The notes beneath the pieces are model-generated. The model saw only the letters and a list, made by a program, of their open reading frames with translations, made no database searches and had not been told where the DNA came from. Positions 28,528-36,529 of a stretch of 64,000 nucleotides of DNA are shown piece by piece. Within the stretch, counting starts at the first letter, position 1. Each line of letters starts with the position of its first letter. The stretch is from Draconibacterium mangrovi (GTDB lineage Bacteria; Bacteroidota; Bacteroidia; Bacteroidales; Prolixibacteraceae), in the NCBI RefSeq assembly GCF_010586825.1, contig NZ_JAAAGB010000001.1, forward strand, positions 1,054,001 through 1,118,000. The letters run 5' to 3'. The translations under genes were made by a program, and so were the position numbers.

Positions 28528-29874
28528 ATGGAAGTTAAGAACATTAAAATATTTGTTGTTGAAGATGATGAGTGGTACCGTCGTTTGCTGGTGCATAATC
28601 TTTCGCTGAATCCGGATTATGAGATACAAGCTTTCGGAACAGGGAAAGAATGTTTGAACAATCTTCACGAACTTCCTGATGTTGTTACGCTGGATTACCG
28701 CCTGCCCGATATGAAAGGTCTTGAGGTATTAAAGCAGATAAAAGCAATTAACGATGATATTCAGGTTATTCTCATTTCGGAACAAGACGACATTGAAGTG
28801 GTTGTTGACTTGCTAAAACATGGTGCTTACGACTACATTGTAAAATCGAAAGACATACGCGAGCGCCTGCTTAACACCGTAAATAATATCAGCAAGGAAT
28901 TTAAACTGAAAGATGAGATTCGCTCGCTGCGCCAGGAGGTTAAAAAGAAATACAGTTACGAAAATACGATTGTGGGCAACAGTCCGGCTACGCAAAAAAT
29001 TTACAATCTGATTGAAAAAGCCACCCGCACCAATGTTACTGTTTCAATAAGTGGAGAAACCGGAACCGGAAAAGAGTTGGTTGCCAAAGCCATTCATTAC
29101 AATTCATCACGTGCCAAACAACCTTTTGTCCCGGTAAACATGGCAGCCATTCCGAATGAATTGATCGAAAGTGAACTTTTTGGCCACGAGAAAGGCGCCT
29201 TTACAGGAGCCGCGGCACGACGCATCGGAAAATTTGAAGAAGCACACTCGGGCACCTTGTTCCTGGATGAAATAGCAGAAATGGACATTTCGTTGCAGGC
29301 AAAACTTTTGCGGGCTTTACAGGAAAAAGAAATTATACGAATTGGTAGCAACAAAGTGGTAAAAATCGATTGTAGAATTATTATTGCCACTAACAAAAAC
29401 CTTTTGGAAGAAGTAAAAAAAGGCAACTTCCGTCAAGACCTTTATTACCGGTTTTACGGATTACCCATTGATCTTCCACCATTGCGCGACAGGGGAAATG
29501 ATGTTATTGTGCTGGCAAAAAGTTTCATCCAACAGTTTTGTAAAGAGAATAAACTGGAGCAGAAACAACTCTCTACTTCTGCCAGTAAAAAATTACTGAC
29601 CTACCCTTTTCCGGGGAATGTGCGCGAGTTAAAATCGGTTATCGAACTGGCAGCAACGCTTGCCGATGAAAAAGAAATTACTGCCGACCATTTATTGCTC
29701 GAAGATGCCGAAAACATTGAAGGTTTGATAACCGAAGAGCTATCGTTACGTGAATACAATCTGCGACTGGTAAAACGTATGCTAGCAAAATACGACAACA
29801 AACCGAAAGTAGTTGCTGATAAACTGGATATTGGTGTTGCTACCATTTATCGTATGCTTAAAGAAGATCAATAG
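28528..29874 (+). CDS. Sigma-54-dependent response regulator (NtrC family)
   Basis: The 448-residue protein has a REC domain with D56 (VVTLDYRLPDM). The sigma-54 AAA+ domain follows, with Walker A GETGTGKE (near 177), the sigma-54-contact loop GAFTGA (near 225) and Walker B GTLFLDEIAEM. A C-terminal Fis-type helix-turn-helix ends in KLDIGVATIYRMLK. It should drive sigma-54 RNA polymerase from upstream sites. Two palindromes and a sigma-54-like promoter lie directly downstream, so it probably controls the next two genes. The hybrid kinase at 24705 is the likely phosphate donor. Confidence 0.92.
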   Translation: MEVKNIKIFVVEDDEWYRRLLVHNLSLNPDYEIQAFGTGKECLNNLHELPDVVTLDYRLPDMKGLEVLKQIKAINDDIQVILISEQDDIEVVVDLLKHGAYDYIVKSKDIRERLLNTVNNISKEFKLKDEIRSLRQEVKKKYSYENTIVGNSPATQKIYNLIEKATRTNVTVSISGETGTGKELVAKAIHYNSSRAKQPFVPVNMAAIPNELIESELFGHEKGAFTGAAARRIGKFEEAHSGTLFLDEIAEMDISLQAKLLRALQEKEIIRIGSNKVVKIDCRIIIATNKNLLEEVKKGNFRQDLYYRFYGLPIDLPPLRDRGNDVIVLAKSFIQQFCKENKLEQKQLSTSASKKLLTYPFPGNVRELKSVIELAATLADEKEITADHLLLEDAENIEGLITEELSLREYNLRLVKRMLAKYDNKPKVVADKLDIGVATIYRMLKEDQ

Positions 29875-29888
29875 TTTCCTCAAACAAT

Positions 29889-29921
29889 TATCATTTTGAT
29901 AATTTCACTATCATATTGATA
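29889..29921 (+). promoter_or_regulatory. Paired palindromic upstream activator sites
   Basis: TATCATTTTGATA (29889-29901) and TATCATATTGATA (29909-29921) are 13-base inverted repeats (TATCA-N3-TGATA) with centres exactly 20 bases apart, about two helical turns. They lie about 100 bases upstream of the predicted sigma-54 start, the usual enhancer distance for NtrC-type regulators. No T-run follows, so they are not a terminator. Confidence 0.6.
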
Positions 29922-29987
29922 GATTTCCAATTTCCCCTATTTCTTCAACACCTTCATCTTCTGATTTTTAAGGATTCTGATTTTTAA

Positions 29988-30003
29988 TGGCACAACAATT
30001 GGC
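29988..30003 (+). promoter_or_regulatory. Candidate sigma-54 promoter
   Basis: TGGCACAACAATTGGC resembles the -24/-12 consensus TGGCAC-N5-TTGCA: the -24 box is perfect and the -12 box reads TTGG instead of TTGC. It overlaps the ATG at 29987, arguing that the coding start is the downstream ATG at 30053. Confidence 0.5.
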
Positions 30004-30052
30004 TATTAAGAGACAGATTATTCAAAAAAAACTAATTCGGAGGAAAAAAATC

Positions 30053-30967
30053 ATGAAAATGAATGGAAAAATACAAAATGCAATAAGCATTGTTTTAGTG
30101 GCAATAATAGTTGTTGCTGCTTTGGTTGGGATTTCAACTTTCACCCAAAAAACATCAGAGATTACCGAACTGCAAACACAGAATGCAGGAATAAACCAGG
30201 AGTTGCAGGATCGCGATTCGATGGTAAATGAGCTGGTTGGTGCTTTTGATGAAATTGAGCAAAACCTGAAGTTTATTAAAGAGAAACGCCAGGTTTTATC
30301 GGTGGAGTCGCAAAAAGAAGGAAACTACGACAGAAAGCAGGCGATTGTTGAGGACATTACTCTGATGAATGAAATGCTGGAAAAAAGTAGCGATCACATT
30401 GCCGAACTGGAGAAAAAACTTAAAAACTCAGGTATTCAGATCAGTTCATTCAAAAAGAAAATTGCGGCTTTAAATGCCAGCATTGAAGAGCAGAACAACC
30501 AAATTGTGGCACTTCAGGAGCAAATCCAGGAGCGCGATATAATGCTGGCCGACATGTCGCAGAAGATTGATACAATGCAGATTGCAATCCAGACCCAACA
30601 AGACTCATTACTTGAACAACAGATGTTAATCGACGAAAAGATTTACCAGTTGAACAAAGGTTTTGTTGCTTACGGTACATACAAAGAACTGGAAGAACAT
30701 AACGTTTTGACAAAAGGCGGTGGTTTCCTCGGATTGGGAAAACAGATTAAGCTGAAAAGAAATCTGGACCAGGACTATTTTACCGAACTGGACATTCAGG
30801 AAACTAAAAGCATCCCATTGTTTTCGAACGAAGCAAAGATCATTTCAGAACACCCTGATAGTTCCTACTCATTTGTTGAACAAGACGGTGTAATTGCCTA
30901 CCTGAATATTGATAATCCGGATGAATTCTGGAAGATCTCGAAATACGCGGTAATAGAAATTAAATAA
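30053..30967 (+). CDS. Membrane-anchored coiled-coil protein, unknown
   Basis: The protein is 304 residues from ATG 30053, which has an unusually good ribosome site GGAGG eight bases upstream. The open frame runs up to 29987, but that start overlaps the sigma-54-like promoter. One N-terminal membrane helix (about residues 10-28) precedes a long coiled coil (about 35-195). A conserved globular end follows (GFVAYGTYKELEEHNVL through FWKISKYAVIEIK). The C-terminal region is a recurrent Bacteroidota domain of unknown function. The coiled coil probably spans or lines the periplasm. It is the likely first gene of a sigma-54-driven unit. Confidence 0.7.
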   Translation: MKMNGKIQNAISIVLVAIIVVAALVGISTFTQKTSEITELQTQNAGINQELQDRDSMVNELVGAFDEIEQNLKFIKEKRQVLSVESQKEGNYDRKQAIVEDITLMNEMLEKSSDHIAELEKKLKNSGIQISSFKKKIAALNASIEEQNNQIVALQEQIQERDIMLADMSQKIDTMQIAIQTQQDSLLEQQMLIDEKIYQLNKGFVAYGTYKELEEHNVLTKGGGFLGLGKQIKLKRNLDQDYFTELDIQETKSIPLFSNEAKIISEHPDSSYSFVEQDGVIAYLNIDNPDEFWKISKYAVIEIK

Positions 30968-30979
30968 TATAGGTTTGCT

Positions 30980-31023
30980 GAAAGCAGGAGCGCGTGCAAC
31001 AGAGGTTGTTCCCTTCTGCTTTC
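30980..31023 (+). terminator. Hairpin between the coiled-coil and DUF4382 genes
   Basis: GAAAGCAG (30980-30987) pairs with CTGCTTTC (31016-31023), followed by GTTTTAA. A short inner CAAC/GTTG helps. This may be a weak terminator or attenuator separating the two coding regions. Confidence 0.45.
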
Positions 31024-31095
31024 GTTTTAACAACCGCAGCCCCAAAACCGAAAGCAGGAAAACAAACATTTAGGAAAAACACAAATAAAGAAGAT

Positions 31096-31959
31096 ATGAA
31101 GAAAATTGGATTAGCACTTACGACGATTGTATTTGGAATCTTAATGATGGTGGCATGTAACGACGACAGCCAAACCACCAATTTTGCGGAAGGAAAAGGA
31201 AAAGTTAACGTGTATCTTACCGATGCTCCTTTCCCTATCGAACTGGTGTCTCAAACCATTGTAACAATCGACAAAGTTGAAATTAGAAAACAGGAAAATG
31301 ACACAACAGAGTCTTCGTTCATTACCATTATGGAGGAACCTTTTGAAATTGACTTACTAAGCCTTTCAAACGGAATTACTGAACAACTGGCATCTGTTGA
31401 GCTGGAAGCAGGAACTTACGATATGATGCGTTTGCATGTAGTTGATGCCGAAGTAATACTGACTGATGAAACAGTATTTGACCTGAAAATTCCAAGCGGA
31501 TCAAGCAGTGGTTTAAAAATTAAGATAGAGCCGGCATTAACAATTAACAGCGGCGAGACTTCTGACGTATTGCTTGACTTTGATGTAAGCAAATCGTTTG
31601 TAGCCAAAGGAAACTGGAAAGGTGGAATGATTAATGGTTTTAACTTTAAACCAGTTGTTCGCTGTGTATTGCTCGACCGTGCCGGAAGAATTGTGGGAAC
31701 TGTCAGCGATACGGCAAATGTACTTTTACCTAACACAGCTGTAAGCCTTTTGACCGAAGTTAGCGACATGGAAGAAGACAGTTTAATTACCACCGCCTTT
31801 ACCAATGAAATGGGTGCATATCAGCTGATTGGAATACCGGAAGGAACGTATTATATGATTGCAGAGCAGGATAGTTTCCTGACCGATACGATATGGAATG
31901 TGGATGTATTAAAAGGAGAGTCAACCCAGATTGACTTTGTTTTAACCCCTGAACCGTAA
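31096..31959 (+). CDS. DUF4382 lipoprotein with C-terminal CarboxypepD_reg-like domain
   Basis: The protein is 287 residues from ATG 31096. The frame is open to 30994, but the preceding codons are a repeat and hairpin region. The signal ends in the lipobox MMVAC (Cys near 20). DUF4382 begins with GKVNVYLTDAPFPIELV and ends with the VLLDFDVSKSFV strand region. From about residue 195 a transthyretin-like domain begins (GRIVGTVSDTANVLLPNTAV). DUF4382 proteins are surface lipoproteins of unknown role. It follows the coiled-coil gene and may share its control. Confidence 0.8.
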   Translation: MKKIGLALTTIVFGILMMVACNDDSQTTNFAEGKGKVNVYLTDAPFPIELVSQTIVTIDKVEIRKQENDTTESSFITIMEEPFEIDLLSLSNGITEQLASVELEAGTYDMMRLHVVDAEVILTDETVFDLKIPSGSSSGLKIKIEPALTINSGETSDVLLDFDVSKSFVAKGNWKGGMINGFNFKPVVRCVLLDRAGRIVGTVSDTANVLLPNTAVSLLTEVSDMEEDSLITTAFTNEMGAYQLIGIPEGTYYMIAEQDSFLTDTIWNVDVLKGESTQIDFVLTPEP

Positions 31960-32027
31960 ATGGTTGCAAGAGTGAGGATCAACCTGTAATCAATCAGTTT
32001 GGTTAAGCTTAGTGGTTTTCAAGTATG

Positions 32028-32057
32028 GGCTGTCCGTTAATTCGGGCAGCCTTTTTT
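32028..32057 (+). terminator. Terminator of the DUF4382 gene
   Basis: GGCTGTCCG and CGGGCAGCC pair (one T-G) around TTAATT, then six T. The remaining spacer to 32252 has no gene and includes CGCAAAG-type repeats. Confidence 0.75.
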
Positions 32058-32102
32058 CATGATAACGACCTCCGGATAATAAAAAGGAAAGTTCAGGCAG
32101 AG

Positions 32103-32190
32103 ATCGCAAAGTTATTTGCAAAGCGCACAAGGCAGATTATTGCTGCTAAAACCTTTGCGAACTTCGCGCTTCTTCATCCCTTTGCGTGAA
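32103..32190. repeat. CGCAAAG/CTTTGCG spacer repeat
   Basis: CGCAAAGTTATTTGCAAAGC at 32107 onward is answered by CCTTTGCGAACTTCGCG and CCCTTTGCGTG to 32190, giving a loose inverted arrangement. Similar CGCAAAGCGCAAAG and CGCAGATTTGCGCAAA stretches occur at about 56905 and 21705. It does not encode a protein. Confidence 0.5.
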
Positions 32191-32252
32191 ACGATAATTC
32201 TATCCTCTCATTCCTATTGGCCATCCTGTGAAGAATACATTTTTCTTTCCTT

Positions 32253-32282
32253 ACAATTCATCCAACAAATTCCACAGTTCGG
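32253..32282 (+). promoter_or_regulatory. LytTR-type operator upstream of the TonB receptor
   Basis: ACAATTCAT (32253-32261), 12 bases, then ACAGTTCGG (32274-32282). The second half fits the published LytTR consensus [TA][AC][CA]GTTN[AG][TG] exactly and the first differs at one position. The 12-base spacing is that of LytTR direct-repeat sites. The same bipartite site recurs at 34593 in the same position relative to its promoter. Confidence 0.65.
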
Positions 32283-32315
32283 TAAAGCAAATTTCATGAG
32301 TTAATGTTTTCGCCG

Positions 32316-32323
32316 GAATTTTG
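32316..32323 (+). promoter_or_regulatory. -7 element of the TonB receptor promoter
   Basis: GAATTTTG is one base off TAnnTTTG (G for T) and begins 34 bases after the LytTR site ends. It overlaps the TTG at 32321, a rejected upstream start of the receptor frame. The weak match suits an activator-dependent promoter. Confidence 0.4.
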
Positions 32324-32347
32324 AAGCGGAAAACAAAACAACAAGTC

Positions 32348-34480
32348 ATGAAAACACTTTTAACATTTAGCTTCATTTTTCTGTCGGTCCTTGCTTTTGC
32401 GCAGATTACTATTTCAGGGAAAGTACTCTCCAAAAACGGCGAGCCCATTCCGGGAGTGAACATTTACCTTGAGAACACCTACGACGGAGCCAGTTCAGAT
32501 GGTGAAGGAAACTTTAGTTTTGAAACAACAGAAACCGGAGAACAAACCCTGGTAGCATCTTTTATTGGCTACAAAACCTGGAGCCAAACTATCGATCTGC
32601 AAAACGACATGGTTGTGCAGATAGAATTACAGGAAAGTGTAAACAGTATTGATGCGGTTACCATAACAGCAGGAAGTTTTGCTGCCGATGATGAGTCGCG
32701 GGCTTCGGTAATGAAGTCACTGGATGTGTACACTACGCCAAGTGCCAACGGGGATGTTATGGCGGCCATTCGCACTATGCCCGCCACACAGGCTTCTGCC
32801 GACGACGGACGTTTACTGGTTCGCGGTGGCGATGCCTATGAAACTTCCACCTATATTGATGGATTGGTTGCAACAAAACCTTACTACTCCAAAACTCCGG
32901 ATGTGGCTACCCGCGGACGATTTGCGCCATCTTTATTTAGTGGGGTTCAATTTAACACGGGTGGATACTCTGCCGAGTACGGACAGGCGCTGTCTTCGGT
33001 TTTGGTCTTGAAATCTACTGATCTTCCGGAAAGCGATAACACCGGTATATCGTTAATGACCATTGGAGCAGAAGCCAACCGCACGGAGCGCTGGGAAAAT
33101 ACATCGTTGAATGTTTCGGGTGGATATACCAACCTGAGTTTGTACGATAAGGTTTTTAAAAGCAATGTTGACTGGGAGAAACCTGTTGAATCGGTAAACG
33201 GAACTACAGTTTTTCGTCACAAAACAAGCTCAAGTGGTATGTTTAAAGCTTATGTTACGGCCGATTATAGTGATCTGGCTTACCTCGTTCCTGCCGGTAA
33301 CGACGGAGAAAAAATGAAGATCAGCAGCAAAGGCGGAACCGTTTATTCCAATCTTTCGTACCGCGATTGTTTTTCAGAAAAATCGTGTTATCGTATTGGA
33401 GTTTCGTCAACCTACCAGGACAACCGTTTGGGATTCGGCGCCGACGATGTGAATACCAAAGAACTGAATATTGAATCGCGCTTTGCCCTTGTACACGATC
33501 TTTCCGAAGGTGTGAAACTAACCTGGGGAGCAAACGAAACTTACAACAAATATGATCAGGATTATATTGAAAATGAAGGTGCTGTATACAATGGCTCTTT
33601 CGACGACCATTTGCTGGGAGCTTTTATCGAGCCGGAGATCAAATTCACAAAAAACTTTGGTATCCGTCCGGGATTGCGCACCGAATACTCGTCGGTAATT
33701 AACAAATGGAACATAGCGCCACGCTTTGCCCTGGCTTTAAAAACGGGAGAAAAAGCACAACTGTCCGGCGCCTGGGGATTGTATTATCAAACGCCCCAAG
33801 CAGACTACCTGAAGATAACCACGGATCTGGATTTTGAGCAGGCTATGCATTATATTCTCAGCTACCAGTTTGGTGATAACTCGGAGCGTTTGTTCCGCAC
33901 CGAAGCTTATTACAAAAAATACAACGACCTTATCACCTATTCGGCGGGCGAAAACGGATTGCCCGAAAACCTGCAAAACGATGGAAACGGTTACGCCGCA
34001 GGTTTAGATATTTTTTGGCGTGATCAGCTGAGCATAAAAGGATTCGACTACTGGATTACCTACTCTTACATCGATACTAAACGGAAATACCAGTATTACC
34101 CTGAAAAAGCCACGCCTTATTTTATCTCTGACCACAATTTTTCGGTAGTGGGTAAATATTGGGTGAATAAAATAAACACCCAGTTTGGCGCTTCGTTTAC
34201 GGCTGCCAGCGGACGTCCGTTTAATGACCCAAACTCATCGAAGTTTAACGGTGAGCGCACCAAAATGTATTCCGATCTGAGCCTGAATATGAGCCATGTG
34301 TTTTACATTGGCAATCAATATTCGGTGTTGTACTGCTCGGTAAACAATGTTTTGGGAAATAACAATGTACTGAGCTACCGCCCTACAAACGTAGCCGATG
34401 CCCAGGGCAACTACTCACTTGTTCCGGTAAAACGCGATTTAAAACGTTTTGTGTTTATTGGTTTGTTCCTGAATTTTTAG
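32348..34480 (+). CDS. TonB-dependent outer-membrane receptor with CarboxypepD_reg domain
   Basis: The protein is 710 residues from ATG 32348; the upstream TTG at 32321 lies in the promoter. The signal peptide MKTLLTFSFIFLSVLAFA is followed by a CarboxypepD_reg-like domain (ITISGKVLSKNGEPIPGVN onward, to about 105). A plug domain follows (about 120-230, LLVRGGDAYETSTYIDGL), then a beta-barrel ending in an aromatic strand (KRFVFIGLFLNF). It imports a ligand across the outer membrane using TonB energy. No SusD partner follows, so it is a siderophore/cofactor/peptide-type receptor rather than a polysaccharide SusC pair. A LytTR-like operator lies upstream. Confidence 0.88.
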   Translation: MKTLLTFSFIFLSVLAFAQITISGKVLSKNGEPIPGVNIYLENTYDGASSDGEGNFSFETTETGEQTLVASFIGYKTWSQTIDLQNDMVVQIELQESVNSIDAVTITAGSFAADDESRASVMKSLDVYTTPSANGDVMAAIRTMPATQASADDGRLLVRGGDAYETSTYIDGLVATKPYYSKTPDVATRGRFAPSLFSGVQFNTGGYSAEYGQALSSVLVLKSTDLPESDNTGISLMTIGAEANRTERWENTSLNVSGGYTNLSLYDKVFKSNVDWEKPVESVNGTTVFRHKTSSSGMFKAYVTADYSDLAYLVPAGNDGEKMKISSKGGTVYSNLSYRDCFSEKSCYRIGVSSTYQDNRLGFGADDVNTKELNIESRFALVHDLSEGVKLTWGANETYNKYDQDYIENEGAVYNGSFDDHLLGAFIEPEIKFTKNFGIRPGLRTEYSSVINKWNIAPRFALALKTGEKAQLSGAWGLYYQTPQADYLKITTDLDFEQAMHYILSYQFGDNSERLFRTEAYYKKYNDLITYSAGENGLPENLQNDGNGYAAGLDIFWRDQLSIKGFDYWITYSYIDTKRKYQYYPEKATPYFISDHNFSVVGKYWVNKINTQFGASFTAASGRPFNDPNSSKFNGERTKMYSDLSLNMSHVFYIGNQYSVLYCSVNNVLGNNNVLSYRPTNVADAQGNYSLVPVKRDLKRFVFIGLFLNF

Positions 34481-34496
34481 ACAGTCTCAAAAAAGC

Positions 34497-34578
34497 TGTC
34501 ATTCCGACGAAGAATGAGGAGGAATCTCATGATTGAAACAGATTTCTCACACCTCGTGCCTCGGCATTCGAAATGACA
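34497..34578. repeat. Interspersed inverted-repeat element (copy 1)
   Basis: It starts TGTCATTCCGA and ends TCGAAATGACA, with internal GAGGAATCTC and AGATTTCTC arms, i.e. an imperfect inverted repeat of about 82 bases. Related copies are at 55782-55860 and 58376-58499. No gene is inside. It may also act as the receptor gene's transcript end. Confidence 0.65.
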
Positions 34579-34592
34579 ATAAAAAGGAACCT

Positions 34593-34622
34593 ACAATTCA
34601 TCCCACAAAATCAACAGTTCGG
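34593..34622 (+). promoter_or_regulatory. LytTR-type operator upstream of the TPR-like gene
   Basis: ACAATTCAT (34593-34601), 12 bases, ACAGTTCGG (34614-34622): the same two half-sites as at 32253. The -7-like GAACTTTG at 34656-34663 begins 34 bases after the site end, exactly as in the first copy. Identical geometry at two promoters supports a common activator. Confidence 0.65.
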
Positions 34623-34709
34623 TAAGGAAGAATTTCAAAAATGCCCGTTTCAGCGGAACTTTGAATCAACAAATAAATCAAACAGCAATAATCATTAATA
34701 CTCAAAGTC

Positions 34710-35339
34710 ATGAAAACAATTATCACCATCCTACTCGTAGTCCTTTCAACTACTGCTTTTTCTTCGAAGTACGAAGAAACCATGAAAACAAACATCGACA
34801 AATTGTACCAGCTGCACACTTCTGCCGAACTGCAGGTTTTAGCCAACCAGTTTGAACGTATTGGCAATGCCGAACAAGACAAATGGTTGCCCAACTATTA
34901 CGCAGCGTATTGTTTTATCCGCTCAACCTTTTTTGATGAAATGGATGACGACAGCAAACATGCCCAACTAGACAAAGCACAGGCTTTAGTAGATCAGCTG
35001 ATGAAAACAAACGACGACGAATCAGAAGTTTATGCTTTGCAGGCATTGTTGTATCAGATACGGATAACCGACATGAGCAAGGGTGCCAAATATTCGATGA
35101 AAGCATCGGATGCCATTAAACAGGCAGAACGTTTAAATCCGGAGAATCCACGGGTATATTACCTGCGCGGAAGCAATACTTTCCATACGCCGAAGTTTTT
35201 TGGTGGCGGTGCCGAAAAAGCCAAACCCGACCTGGAAAAAGCGGCAGTAATGTTTGAATCAAACCAACCAACCAATCCTCTGATGCCAACCTGGGGAAAT
35301 GTGCACAATGCGCAGTTGCTTAGCCAGTGTGAGCAGTAA
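34710..35339 (+). CDS. Secreted TPR-like protein, unknown
   Basis: The 209-residue protein has a signal peptide (MKTIITILLVVLSTTAFS). The mature part is helical: ADQ-type helices around WLPNYYAAYCFIR, a pair of TPR-like repeats (ESEVYALQALLYQIRITDM and LNPENPRVYYLRGSNTFHTP), and a glycine-rich GGGAEKAKPDLEKAAVMFE. Proteins of this type recur beside TonB receptors in Bacteroidota but have no assigned function. The shared LytTR-like operator suggests it is made together with the receptor at 32348. It is probably periplasmic or outer-membrane associated. Confidence 0.7.
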   Translation: MKTIITILLVVLSTTAFSSKYEETMKTNIDKLYQLHTSAELQVLANQFERIGNAEQDKWLPNYYAAYCFIRSTFFDEMDDDSKHAQLDKAQALVDQLMKTNDDESEVYALQALLYQIRITDMSKGAKYSMKASDAIKQAERLNPENPRVYYLRGSNTFHTPKFFGGGAEKAKPDLEKAAVMFESNQPTNPLMPTWGNVHNAQLLSQCEQ

Positions 35340-35476
35340 ATTCCTTAGTTTTTAAGTATAAATAGAATGAGATGGGTGGAACTGCAAGTAAAATTCCGTT
35401 CCATCTTTCTCTTTTGATTTCTATCACTGGTAATTTTACTATCTTGAAAACTCAAAAATCAAATAAAACAAAACAC

Positions 35477-36529
35477 ATGCGCAAGCGCGTAATCATCAAC
35501 TGGCTGGTAGCCATTGTTTTTTCCATTCTTATTGGCATGGTAACTTCTGTGCTTATGGGCGGATCGTTAAATGTTCCCTTCAGGCAGTTTCTGTGGAGTG
35601 CCGGTTATTCGTTAAGTCTGGGCCTCCCGTTATTTGCCAACGGTTATCTTTTCGGATGGTTCGAAAAACGGTATATCGATTGGGTAAATCGTCCGGGAAC
35701 AAGCGTAGTTCGTGCCCTGCTTATGCATCTTTTATATTCCAGTTTTGTCATCTGGACCGTTAACTGGTTTTGGTTTATTCATGTAATGGATCGTGAGTGG
35801 GCCACATTTTGGGAATACAACCGCGGAACCATTATTGCGGAGTACATCATTTTTATTATCGTAGCATCGATTATTTATGCCATTTCGTTTTTTAAAGCCT
35901 GGCGTCACGAGGTTCAACAAAAGGAGGAGGTAAAACGCGAATCGCTCGCCCTGAAATACAAAGTGCTGCAGGATCAGATCAATCCGCATTTTCTTTTTAA
36001 CAGTCTGAATGTGCTGGGAAGCCTCATCGATATTGATGTGGAAAAAGCCAAACAGTTTACACGCGAGCTCTCAAAATTTTACCGCGATGTGCTGCAGTTT
36101 AAAGACCTCGATATTATTTCGCTGAAAGAAGAGATCGATTTTGTGACGAAATACATTTACCTGCAGCAAATTCGTTTTGGCGAGGCGCTTCAGGTGGATA
36201 TTATTGCCAACGAAAAGGTGGAAGGGAAAGTTATTCCGCTATCGGTGCAGGCACTGGTGGAGAATGCCATTAAACACAACGAAATATCAAAAGCCAATCC
36301 GCTAAAAATAGTGGTGGCTATCTCCGATGATTACGAGCTGGTGGTGGAGAATAACCTGCAGCCAAAAACACCTATTGAAGATTCGAGCAGAACTGGCCTT
36401 AAAAACATGGCCGGACGTTATGAATACCTTACCGGAAAACGAATGATCGTATCGAAGAACGGAGGTTATTTCAGGGTTAGTGTTCCGCTGATAAGGGTTG
36501 AAGAAGGAAGTGAGGAAGTGAGTAATTGA
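35477..36529 (+). CDS. LytS-type sensor histidine kinase
   Basis: The protein is 350 residues from ATG 35477; the open frame extends to 35372 without a better start. About four membrane helices fill residues 8-150. The His_kinase (PF06580) domain follows with phospho-acceptor H171 in QINPHFLFNSLNVL, then the HATPase_c N-box VQALVENAIKHN and GLKNMAGRYEYL. It is the usual partner of LytTR regulators. The cognate regulator lies about 970 bases downstream, an unusual gap filled with tandem repeats. The signal is probably sensed by the membrane part. Confidence 0.9.
   Translation: MRKRVIINWLVAIVFSILIGMVTSVLMGGSLNVPFRQFLWSAGYSLSLGLPLFANGYLFGWFEKRYIDWVNRPGTSVVRALLMHLLYSSFVIWTVNWFWFIHVMDREWATFWEYNRGTIIAEYIIFIIVASIIYAISFFKAWRHEVQQKEEVKRESLALKYKVLQDQINPHFLFNSLNVLGSLIDIDVEKAKQFTRELSKFYRDVLQFKDLDIISLKEEIDFVTKYIYLQQIRFGEALQVDIIANEKVEGKVIPLSVQALVENAIKHNEISKANPLKIVVAISDDYELVVENNLQPKTPIEDSSRTGLKNMAGRYEYLTGKRMIVSKNGGYFRVSVPLIRVEEGSEEVSN

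Noticed and set aside
29889-29921. Palindromes as terminator of the sigma-54 regulator
   Set aside because: Each stem is only 5 bp and A+T-rich and no T-run follows; tandem spacing of 20 bases suits protein binding better.
30994-31095. Upstream extension of the DUF4382 gene
   Set aside because: It runs through a hairpin and repeat; the lipoprotein signal starts at ATG 31096.
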